From: Streptomyces shenzhenensis
GTDB taxonomy: Bacteria; Actinomycetota; Actinomycetes; Streptomycetales; Streptomycetaceae
DNA: 64,000 bases
Assembly (NCBI RefSeq): GCF_021462265.1
Contig: NZ_JAJONF010000018.1
Coordinates: forward strand, 62,001 to 126,000
Direction of reading: 5' to 3'
A program made the translations under genes and the position numbers. This document shows positions 49,301 through 55,464 of the stretch, piece by piece; position 1 is the first letter of the stretch, and each line of letters starts with the position of its first letter. The notes under the pieces were generated by a model, which had not been told where the DNA came from, searched no databases, and saw only the letters and a program-made list of their open reading frames with translations.

Positions 49301-49988
49301 ACGTCTTCAGCGGGCCTGACGTACCCCCCTCCGACAGCACCCGCATGAAGTGGATCGCCTCGTCAGTCGCTTCCTTCAGCGACTGGTTCGCGAACGTGTC
49401 GAGCCTGCCCGCCAGCGCATCCAACCCGGGCGAGGCGACCGCACCGCCGGCCACCTTCACCAGCCGGTCCAGCTGTCCGGCCGCCGACTCCGCCATGGGC
49501 GTCAGCTTCGGGATCAGCTGGCCCAGGACCGCGAAGGAATGCTCGACCGGGACCATCGTGAACTTCGCAGTGCTGTCGGAGAACGCCTTGAACTCGTCTC
49601 GCAGGCTCGAGTAGGCGGCGGCCGCCCGCTGCGTCGCCGCCGGCATCCCCTTCAGCGTGTCCGCGATGAACTGCTGCGCCTGCAACGCCTGCTTGCTGCC
49701 GGCCCCGTACTTGGTGACCGCGGTCGTGTACGCGTCCTGCGCCTTCGCCGCGGCGGCCATGTTCGTGATCTGCGGCTTCAGCGCGGCTCCGAATGCAGCT
49801 ACCGCCACCCCGGCGCCGGCGGCCTTCGCCGCGACCGGTGCCATGGCGGCCGCGAGCGGCGCGGCGGCGGTCGCGAGCGGGATCAGCGATCCCCGCAGGT
49901 TGGACGCCTCAGTCTTGAGATCCCGGAAGGCACGGTGAGCTTGATCAGCTGTCACCCGGACACGGATCTCTACCTCATCACCGGCCAT
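46344..49988 (-). CDS. Phage tail tape measure protein (isolated)
   Basis: ATG 49988 (MAGDEVEIRVRVTADQAHRA) gives 1214 residues. The start is typical of actinophage tape measure proteins, then long Ala/Lys/Ser-rich helical regions with hydrophobic stretches (ATAAAPLAAAMAPVAAKAAG) and central segments (VGALVLALHELSDNKPAVAV). The C-terminus has GEHGPELLDLPAGARVWSNP, diagnostic of this family. It would set tail length and feed DNA in a siphophage. No peptidase or lysin domain is visible. Only two small genes precede it and no other virion gene is present; the protein nevertheless appears intact. Confidence 0.85.
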   Translation of the reverse strand: MAGDEVEIRVRVTADQAHRAFRDLKTEASNLRGSLIPLATAAAPLAAAMAPVAAKAAGAGVAVAAFGAALKPQITNMAAAAKAQDAYTTAVTKYGAGSKQALQAQQFIADTLKGMPAATQRAAAAYSSLRDEFKAFSDSTAKFTMVPVEHSFAVLGQLIPKLTPMAESAAGQLDRLVKVAGGAVASPGLDALAGRLDTFANQSLKEATDEAIHFMRVLSEGGTSGPLKTFMEYAAKEGPAVRETLRNVGEAVKTLVEASSEAGPGMLSLVNAAAKLVAALPPSLVATMMQAAVALKAMRLAGAGFDVAAAGVAVFSARLAALRAVSTAAGGGVTGLNAALASMSTKAKIGLAAGAVGALVLALHELSDNKPAVAVDALSTSLNTLVTTGKVTGALKTNFTEMSESIAMVSKGASDNKFTQLISDFGTFVGISTGPGISDARKNVDAWDKSMANLVKSGNSKEAAAQYDLLKKAWVAGGGDLKRLGKFTDDYHNALADQKFESKLAAEGMGLFGEQAQKTAATLDQQKASADGLRQSIEALNDANRASLGGMIGFEQAIDDTAKAAKANHGALSMTNGVLNLSSQKSRDAASALQDLADKTSAAGTAQREAGASWETVNGVYARGRANLIKNAEAMGLSKDQAKALSSQLLQIPADVVSKVRMNTEDAKAGLESFNAALKRTPGAKSVTLKALSASGEQVLEAFGLKVKRLPNGKVKVTAAAGGALAAISNVAGALNSLDGKTAHTYVIQATKTSNAGTVYHEGGKYARGGLVRRMADGGAIEGGSGTQDDVPLLAMGGEFIVSKKQTQKYRAMLEAINEDRVPHFAKGGLTQAQKDARGQLRGQFGISSFGRLAGYERTPFERSLGAPSDMSSLVSALNSVAGQIRAAFSGHTESSLLHRLSSVGKSLIGYEKQLNSVTKSLASAKDKLNSLKDASSQLASSVKSGILSSANITAGAAGTTQTVASIMGGLTQSRDQATAFASALKQLKAKGLSASLIQQIGEAGISGGGLETAGALLGASSSEISSLNSLQGQINSAAGSAGKTTADSVYAKAIKDQTGVVTKLTHQQEKLEGAMASLAKTMEKLIKQALKGKASGGIVGAAASGGLRSDLTWVGEHGPELLDLPAGARVWSNPDSRRLAAGQAPWASMLNSPRRAGGSAASGGREQVVRVEVEIVPPRGGEHGIQDAFLKIIRQSIRLRGGNVQRVLSGGYR

Positions 49989-50358
49989 CGTCGGCCCCCT
50001 CCCCGCCGAGCCACGCCGCCACCGCGGCATCGTCCGCCGCACCCCACTCGCCCTTGTCGACGAGTCCCAGGTAGGCGAGAACCTTCAGGAAGTCGGCGTC
50101 ACCCCACAGCGACGGATCGAGCGGTGCGGCGCCCTCGTGGTCGACCGCGGCATCCACCGCCCGGATCAGGCGCCAGATCTCCGGGGCCCGGTAGTCACCG
50201 GCCTGCGCCTTCTCCTTCGCCTGCCGGTAGTCGTCGCCCGTGTAGCCGGGCAGCACCACCTCGACGGTGGCCCCTGGCCCGCACTCGATGCGGATGGTGA
50301 CCTTGCCTGCGCCCTCAGACCGCTGCCTGCGCGGCTTACGCGCTTTCCGCCGGCTCAC
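49978..50358 (-). CDS. Small protein upstream of tape measure, tail-chaperone position (126 aa)
   Basis: The sequence MSRRKARKPRRQRSEGAGKV is basic, then beta-rich IRIECGPGATVEVVLPGYTG, then acidic helical LSLWGDADFLKVLAYLGLV-like segments. It occupies the slot where tail assembly chaperones are found (immediately before the tape measure gene, 11-bp overlap), but I see no slippery frameshift site or gpGT-type partner, so the assignment is by position only. It overlaps the upstream HTH gene by 4 bp. Confidence 0.55.
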   Translation of the reverse strand: MSRRKARKPRRQRSEGAGKVTIRIECGPGATVEVVLPGYTGDDYRQAKEKAQAGDYRAPEIWRLIRAVDAAVDHEGAAPLDPSLWGDADFLKVLAYLGLVDKGEWGAADDAAVAAWLGGEGADDGR

Positions 50359-50642
50359 TCGCCCGCCCCCCGCTCCCCGCCCGCCGACCGCCCGGACAGG
50401 GCCGCAAGCGCGCCCACCGGGTCGTGACCGACCAGCCGCATCCGCAGCTGCGCCACCTCGCCCCGGAAGTCAGGCGCCTGCCGCCATCGGCGAACCGTGC
50501 TGGGGTCCACGCCCAGGGCGCGGCCCGTGATTGTGGAAGTCCCACCAAGAGCGAGCAGGACCGCGGCCCGCGCTCTCGCCGACTTCCGACGAGACAGGGG
50601 CAGATCGAGGGGTGCAGCATCGTGCACAGTCACATCTTCCAT
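50355..50642 (-). CDS. Small HTH protein (95 aa), phage-type
   Basis: The 95-residue protein contains SARARAAVLLALGGTSTITG and RALGVDPSTVRRWRQAPDF, a helix-turn-helix like those of small terminase subunits or transposase N-termini. It starts a three-gene module with the 126-aa protein and the tape measure (4-bp and 11-bp overlaps). It could regulate the module: an inverted repeat lies 75 bp upstream of its start. Confidence 0.6.
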   Translation of the reverse strand: MEDVTVHDAAPLDLPLSRRKSARARAAVLLALGGTSTITGRALGVDPSTVRRWRQAPDFRGEVAQLRMRLVGHDPVGALAALSGRSAGGERGAGE

Positions 50643-50716
50643 GTGCAGATTTTACGGCCCAGCCTGCGCAGATAGGGGAAGTCTCCCCACTTTGCGACGT
50701 GCACACCAGGAACCTC

Positions 50717-50736
50717 CCTGCATACGGGCATGCAGG
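50717..50736. promoter_or_regulatory. Inverted repeat upstream of the HTH-tape measure module
   Basis: CCTGCAT-ACGGGC-ATGCAGG, perfect 7-bp arms, lies in an AT-richer promoter-like gap (50643-50780) before the HTH gene on the minus strand. It may be an operator for that HTH protein. Confidence 0.4.
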
Positions 50737-50780
50737 ATGACGGAATCTGTACACCACAATGCATTGTCCGAATACGACAA

Positions 50781-50808
50781 AGGGCCCTCAGCCGCCGCCG
50801 AAGGCCCT
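50781..50808 (-). terminator. Terminator after the recombinase remnant
   Basis: AGGGCC and GGCCCT arms around a 16-nt loop are followed on the minus strand by CCTTTGTCG. It separates the small-gene operon and recombinase remnant from the HTH-tape measure module. Confidence 0.5.
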
Positions 50809-50818
50809 CCCACACCGG

Positions 50819-51060
50819 TCAGGGGCGCGGAGCCTCACCCGCCTCGGCGCGGCCCTCCAGCCGCTCCGCCATCGCCGCCGCCACCGTGTACGCCGGATGC
50901 CCGTCCAGACGCCCACGGCGCCGGTTGTAGCGCTGCGTCGTCCGCGGGTCCCGGTGGCCGGCCGCATCCTGCACCACATGCAGCGGCACGCCCGCCTCCA
51001 GCGCGTCCGTGATGAACCCGTGCCGCAACGCGTGCACCCACCCCGGCCCCGAAACGCCGA
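50819..51060 (-). pseudogene. C-terminal fragment of a tyrosine recombinase
   Basis: The minus strand reads VHALRHGFITDALEAGVPLH then AAGHRDPRTTQRYNR, the His-x-x-Arg-His, Gly-His and catalytic Tyr blocks of phage/AICE integrases. About 60 residues of catalytic end remain. The N-terminal and SAM-like domains are missing: upstream the frame runs into a TGA just after the 232-aa gene. It is a fossil of a different integration system than the serine integrase now at the element's end. Confidence 0.75.
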
Positions 51061-51106
51061 ACGCCCGGCCTCCCCGAGAGGAAACCGGGCGCCCGCCCCG
51101 AACCCG

Positions 51107-51805
51107 TCAGCCGCGCCGGCGGCCCCGCACCTCCGCAACCACCTCGTCCCGCCCCTGAGCCGCCGACAGACCGCCATACGCCGGAGCAGAGACACGGGAC
51201 AACGGGTGACGCGGGTAAAGGCCCAGCACCTCGTCCCTCAGCACCGCCAGCAGCACCCCCACCCCGTCCACCAACGGCCACCGCACACCGTCCAGCATCG
51301 GCGAACCGTCCAAGGTCGCCGCCGTCACCTGCCCCGGCTCCTCCCGCAACCCACGAACCTGCAACTCGGCACCCACCGCCCTCACCGCCTGGTCGTGCCC
51401 GTTGAGCGCAACCAGCGCCCGCCGCATCGCCGCCTCAGCCTTCACCACCGCCTCCACCGCCGCCTGACGCGTCTCCACGAGCCGCGCCGCCTCCACACCC
51501 AGCTCGGCCACCGCAGCCTCACCCGCCGCCGTACGCGCCCGCCTGTGCCCCTCCAGCGCCTCCCACTGCCCGCGGGTCACCCGCTCCCGCGTCTCGGCCC
51601 GCTCCAACACCCCACGGGCCTCCCCGATCGCCGTCCACGCCCCCGGCGAGGGCGTCGCCGCATAGGCCTTCTCAGCCTCCGCCAGCACCGCGCGAGCAGC
51701 CTCGACCTCGCCCGCCACCCGCTCGACGTCCCCACTCGTCATCGTCACCATGACCGTCCTCACTCCCTGCTCTTCACTCATTGCGATCACTGTTGCCTCC
51801 GTCAT
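51107..51805 (-). CDS. Coiled-coil phage-type protein (232 aa)
   Basis: After a short N-terminus (MTEATVIAMSEEQGVRTVMV) the protein is a long Ala/Glu/Arg helix (about 25-150), likely coiled coil, then a C-terminal globular tail with GVRWPLVDGVGVLLAVLRD. No family recognised. It lies just upstream of the recombinase fragment on the same strand and is separated from the six-gene operon by 136 bp. Confidence 0.55.
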   Translation of the reverse strand: MTEATVIAMSEEQGVRTVMVTMTSGDVERVAGEVEAARAVLAEAEKAYAATPSPGAWTAIGEARGVLERAETRERVTRGQWEALEGHRRARTAAGEAAVAELGVEAARLVETRQAAVEAVVKAEAAMRRALVALNGHDQAVRAVGAELQVRGLREEPGQVTAATLDGSPMLDGVRWPLVDGVGVLLAVLRDEVLGLYPRHPLSRVSAPAYGGLSAAQGRDEVVAEVRGRRRG

Positions 51806-51941
51806 TCCGAAATCCGATCACCGGCCGCGCACTGCCGCGCGGGCCGCTCCACACCATCAGGGCCAGCGGCCCCACCACACGCGGCCGTCGGCGGCCCGCG
51901 CCACGACCCCCCGAGCCGAACCAGACCCGGCCGGCCGCCGC

Positions 51942-52127
51942 TCACCTCTGCTCCCGATCCTGATCCAGCCACCACGACAACCCCAGCAACGCCAACCCGG
52001 CCGCCACCAGCCCAGCCGTCACACACCACGTGAACGCCGCCGCCACCAACAGCCCGACCCCAGCCGTATCCATGAGCTCCGCCCGCACGCCCACAACCAC
52101 AGCGAGAGCTCTCCGAACGCGCGTCAC
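51942..52127 (-). CDS. Small membrane protein (61 aa)
   Basis: GTG 52127 overlaps the previous stop (GTGA). After a basic start MTRVRRALAVVVGVRAELMD come two hydrophobic helices (GVGLLVAAAFTWCV, GLVAAGLALLGLSWWL) and a charged end. Small two-helix membrane proteins of this type are common in actinophage early regions. ATG 52073 is an alternative start. Function unknown. Confidence 0.55.
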   Translation of the reverse strand: MTRVRRALAVVVGVRAELMDTAGVGLLVAAAFTWCVTAGLVAAGLALLGLSWWLDQDREQR

Positions 52128-52300
52128 CGGCCCGTCCCCTGCCCCACGCGCCACCTCTCGGCCGCAACGATCAACGCCGCCTGACGCCGCGGATCCCCCG
52201 GCTCCAGCCCATGCCATGCGTCACTGCCGTACGTCGGAATGTCCGCCAGGTGCGCCAGTTCCTCCGTGGCCCACGACGCCGTCTCATCCACCGCCGTCAC
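52124..52300 (-). CDS. Small phage protein resembling DUF2742 (58 aa)
   Basis: GTG 52300 overlaps the upstream stop. MTAVDETASWATEELAHLAD leads to AWHGLEPGDPRRQAALIVAA and ERWRV, a pattern of actinophage DUF2742-like proteins (W-x-x-L-x-P-x-DPRR). It is coupled at both ends by 4-bp overlaps. Family assignment is by resemblance only. Confidence 0.55.
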   Translation of the reverse strand: MTAVDETASWATEELAHLADIPTYGSDAWHGLEPGDPRRQAALIVAAERWRVGQGTGR

Positions 52301-52566
52301 CACTCGCCCCGCCGCTCACGCTCCGCCCGCTCGGCCGCCTCGGCGATCTGCCGCCCCAACGCCGCACGGCCCGCCCGGTTGTGCTCCAGCACCGCGGCGA
52401 ACTCCTCGTCCGCCGACAACTCCACGCGGTGCCGTTCCTCGGACGTCGCCGGAGCAGGCCCCCGCTGCGCCTGCGGCCCGATGCGCACCGCAGCCCGCAA
52501 GAGCGCGATCAGCAGGGCCGTCACGCAGACGACCGCGACCGCCGCAAACCCCCACCCGTTCACCAC
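52297..52566 (-). CDS. Single-span membrane protein with acidic helical tail (89 aa)
   Basis: A transmembrane helix near the N-terminus (WGFAAVAVVCVTALLIALLR) is followed by a Glu/Arg-rich helix (EEFAAVLEHNRAGRAALGRQ, then IAEAAERAERERRGEW). The GTG start overlaps the upstream gene's stop. It could be holin- or spanin-like, but there is no endolysin nearby, so no role is assigned. Confidence 0.55.
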   Translation of the reverse strand: MVNGWGFAAVAVVCVTALLIALLRAAVRIGPQAQRGPAPATSEERHRVELSADEEFAAVLEHNRAGRAALGRQIAEAAERAERERRGEW

Positions 52567-52724
52567 CGATCCCTCCAGTCATCCGTCACCAGCGCCTCAG
52601 CGATCTCGACGAGCTCCTGCTCGTCGAACACGTCCAACAGCGCCGAAATCTCCTCACCCAACGCCCGCGCCTCCGGCGGCCCCAACTCCAACCACGAGGC
52701 CGCCACCCCGAACGCGCCCGTCAC
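52560..52724 (-). CDS. Small acidic protein (54 aa)
   Basis: GTG 52724 shares GTGA with the upstream stop. MTGAFGVAASWLELGPPEAR continues with EEISALLDVFDEQELVEIAE, an acidic helix. The longer frame to 52847 is upstream shadow. Unknown function, member of the overlapping operon. Confidence 0.5.
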   Translation of the reverse strand: MTGAFGVAASWLELGPPEARALGEEISALLDVFDEQELVEIAEALVTDDWRDRW

Positions 52725-52942
52725 CGCAAGTCCCCAAGGGCCACGCCAAGCACCTCGTACGTCAGCACCGAACCCGCGCCCACAAGACTCAGCCGATAGG
52801 CGCCAGCCTCCTGCCGCTCGTACGCCCGCCGGCCGCCCACATCCCACAGCAGCACCCCGAACCGAGCCGCCTCCTCCGCCGCGCTCCGCTCACCCGGCCG
52901 ACCGTGCTCCAACCAATCCGCCGCCTGCCTGAACGCATCCAT
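52721..52942 (-). CDS. Small hypothetical protein (73 aa)
   Basis: The sequence MDAFRQAADWLEHGRPGERS is followed by a beta-rich half (FGVLLWDVGGRRAYERQEAG, YRLSLVGAGSVLTYEVLG). ATG 52942 overlaps the preceding TGA by one base. No family recognised. Confidence 0.5.
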   Translation of the reverse strand: MDAFRQAADWLEHGRPGERSAAEEAARFGVLLWDVGGRRAYERQEAGAYRLSLVGAGSVLTYEVLGVALGDLR

Positions 52943-53487
52943 CAGCCCACACTCCGAAGGTGTCGTGCAGCCGCCCGCCGCGCCTGCTCCGCCTGCTCGC
53001 CACTCACGCCCACAGCCTCCAACGCAGCATTGATCGCAGACACCACCGCTTCCGCCTGCTGCTCGGTCACCCGAACCAAGCGCTCCTCAATGCCGAGCTT
53101 CGCGATCGTCGCCAGCACCTGACACGCCCGGTCCATCGCCCTCTCATACAGAGCAACCTCGGCACGCAGCTGCTCCGCACCATTCGCCCCCCGATACCGC
53201 GGCGAATCCAAAGCGTTGACCAGGGCCGCCGTCGACTCCTGCCACGCGAGCACCTGCCCCGCGAGCTTCAGCAGCCCCGCAAGCGGATCACCCACCGGGG
53301 CAACATCAAGCTCGGCCAGCAGACGCGATGCATCCGCCTCCAACTGCCGCCGCTCAGCAGCAGCCCGCGCTTGAGGACTGGCACCCCCATGCATCCGGCA
53401 CCGCTCCCCACCCTGCATCGGCGCATTCGAACACTCCGACCCATCCCGGCACCGCGCACCGCAGCGGGCGCTCACCGGGAACCCCAT
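52942..53487 (-). CDS. Phage-type zinc-binding MHGG protein (181 aa)
   Basis: The N-terminal Cys/His module CGARCRDGSECSNAPMQGGE then RCRMHGGASPQARAAAERRQ is the MHGG-type zinc knuckle seen in small terminase-like and other packaging-associated actinophage proteins. A helical C-terminal half follows (YERAMDRACQVLATIAKLGI). It is the first gene of the six-gene overlapping operon. A terminase-small role is possible but no large terminase is present. Confidence 0.6.
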   Translation of the reverse strand: MGFPVSARCGARCRDGSECSNAPMQGGERCRMHGGASPQARAAAERRQLEADASRLLAELDVAPVGDPLAGLLKLAGQVLAWQESTAALVNALDSPRYRGANGAEQLRAEVALYERAMDRACQVLATIAKLGIEERLVRVTEQQAEAVVSAINAALEAVGVSGEQAEQARRAAARHLRSVG

Positions 53488-53574
53488 GCACTACGCCCGG
53501 GGGCGTGGACCCCATGCACCATGTCGTTCTCCTTCGGGTTGGCCGGCCGCCGGTCGACGGCCGGAAGACCGGGA

Positions 53575-55179
53575 TCAGGCTGCCCGCCGCAGCCCGTCCA
53601 AGCGCAGCGATGCCTCATGCACGGCCTGGAGGTCGGACACCTCGCCAGCCGTGGCGCCGACTGGTACCGCGATCCGCTTGAACCGGCAGTAGTTGACCTG
53701 CTTCGGCGACGGCTCCCGGTGCCGCCACCCCGCGCCGCGTCGGGCCAGGTGCCGAGCAGACCGCTCGGCGTAGACCTCCGCCCACCGCATCGCGAACTCC
53801 AGCGGGTACTCGGGATCCGGCGAGGGGGCGCGTACGCCCTCGGCGGGCGTAGAGCGGCGGATCCGGTACGCCCCGGGCTCGTCGCCCGGCAGGAGGAAGT
53901 ACAGGGTGTCTCCGGCGGGGATGAACCACGTGCCGCCGTGGGTGCGCAGCCAGCGGACGGGGGACTCATCGAAGAGGCTGATGTCCTGCCAGTCGACCGC
54001 GACCGCGCGCAGGCCTGGCAGAGCGTCGGGGTCGTCGTCGAGAGCGGCCGCCGCGAGGGACTCCCCGTCGTCCACCGTCAGCTCGCGCTCGGTGAGATCG
54101 GCGAGGGTGGCCAGCTTGTGCCGGGTCGAGGCACCCATGACGTCCAGGACCAGGGCGTCGCGCTTACCCTCCCACGGGCGAAGCACCCGGCCGACCATCT
54201 GCACGTACAGGGCGGCGGACTTTGTGGGGCGGGCGATGACGGCGCAGGATGCCCACGGGGCGTCGAAACCTTCGGTGAGCACCATGCAGTTGGCGAGGAC
54301 TTGGATGTCGCCGGCCGCGTACGCCCGCAGGGTGTCGGCGCGTTCGTCCTTCGGCATGTCGCCCCACACGGTGGCCGTGCGGATGCCGCGGGCGTTGAGG
54401 ACGTCGGTCATGGACTTCGCGGTGTCCACGGTGGGGGTGAAGACGACCCCGGCCCGGTCGGCGGCGAACTCGGCGTACGCGTCGGCGACGACCGCAGCTG
54501 CTCCGGAGTCGTCGAGGGCTTGGGCGAGCTGGCCGTCTTGGAGGTCGCCGGCGCGGGTCTTGACGGTGTCGAGGTCGAGGCCTCCCACGCGTACGGCTTT
54601 GCCCCGGACGTTGACGAGGTGCCGGTCGGCGATCATCTCCAGGATGTCGCGGGTGTAGACGATGCGTTCCCAGACGTCGGCGAGGCCGCCGTCTTCGCGG
54701 CGCATGGTCGCGGTGAATCCGGCGGTGGGGGTGCGGTCGAAGCACCCGAAGTGCTTCAGCACCTCGATGTAGGTGGGGGCCGCGGCGTGGTGGGCTTCGT
54801 CGACGATGACCAGGCCGACGCCCTCGATGCGCTCCCGACGCTTGTGGCCAGCGAGGGTCTGGACGCTGGCGACGATGACGTCCGCGTCCTGGTGCTCGTC
54901 GCGTTCGGCCTTGACGATGCCGACGTTGAGGTGGGGTGCGACCGCGCGGACCTTGGCTGCGGCCTGCTGGATGAGTTCGTCGCGGTGGGCGATGACGAGG
55001 GTGCGGACGCCGCGGGCGTGCTGCTCGGCGGCGAGGTGGGAGAACACGACGGTCTTACCGGCGCCGGTGGGGAGCAGCACGGCGAGGCGCAGGCCGCCGG
55101 CGTGCCATCCGTGGTGGAGGGCGTCGATGGCTGCGCGTTGGTAGTCGCGGAGGGGGAGCGCTTCGGGCATGGGGATCAC
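53575..55179 (-). CDS. DEAD/DEAH-box superfamily 2 helicase
   Basis: The 534-residue protein shows Walker A LPTGAGKTVV (about 36-45), DEAH (127-130 in VIVDEAHHAAAPTY), TAGFTATMRR and motif VI MVGRVLRPW. The C-terminal 130 residues are a separate domain (WFIPAGDTLYFLLPGDEPGA ... YAERSARHLARRG). It resembles SSL2/RapA-type helicases found beside plasmid and phage primases. It likely works with the primase-polymerase encoded upstream in element replication; the gap between them holds the repeat cluster. Confidence 0.88.
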   Translation of the reverse strand: MIPMPEALPLRDYQRAAIDALHHGWHAGGLRLAVLLPTGAGKTVVFSHLAAEQHARGVRTLVIAHRDELIQQAAAKVRAVAPHLNVGIVKAERDEHQDADVIVASVQTLAGHKRRERIEGVGLVIVDEAHHAAAPTYIEVLKHFGCFDRTPTAGFTATMRREDGGLADVWERIVYTRDILEMIADRHLVNVRGKAVRVGGLDLDTVKTRAGDLQDGQLAQALDDSGAAAVVADAYAEFAADRAGVVFTPTVDTAKSMTDVLNARGIRTATVWGDMPKDERADTLRAYAAGDIQVLANCMVLTEGFDAPWASCAVIARPTKSAALYVQMVGRVLRPWEGKRDALVLDVMGASTRHKLATLADLTERELTVDDGESLAAAALDDDPDALPGLRAVAVDWQDISLFDESPVRWLRTHGGTWFIPAGDTLYFLLPGDEPGAYRIRRSTPAEGVRAPSPDPEYPLEFAMRWAEVYAERSARHLARRGAGWRHREPSPKQVNYCRFKRIAVPVGATAGEVSDLQAVHEASLRLDGLRRAA

Positions 55180-55202
55180 CTCGGTTCGGTGTGCGGGAGG
55201 GC

Positions 55203-55458
55203 GGGCGTAACGTCTTCCGCTCGCTGCGGTACGTCTGCGTTACGGCTTGCGTTACGCCCGAAAGGTCCTCTGACCTGCTGTTTTCTTTTAAGATCTTGAG
55301 ATGTAACTCAGTAACTCAGGGAAGACACCCACATGTGCGCACGCCTGCATGCGCACACACGCGTGAGTGAGTTTTGGGGTGTGTGTTTCCGGAGAGTGCG
55401 TTACGCCCCCAGAAACGGGTGTGACCTGCGGAAAGGGCGTAACTCAGCGATGCGTTAC
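55203..55458. repeat. Iteron-like GTTACGCCC/GTAACTCA cluster; candidate replication origin
   Basis: The 285-bp gap between helicase and primase genes is unusually AT-rich in part (TTTTCTTTTAAGATCTTGAG) and holds eight GTTAC/GTAAC cores: CGTTACGCCC at 55250-55259, 55399-55408 and inverted at 55203-55212; TGCGTTACGG at 55236-55245; GTAACTCA twice in tandem at 55303-55318; GGGCGTAACTCAG at 55435-55447; TGCGTTAC at 55451-55458. Spaced, mixed-orientation iterons beside replication genes are typical of theta-type origins. Regulatory operator repeats are the alternative. Confidence 0.6.
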
Positions 55459-55464
55459 ACGGCC

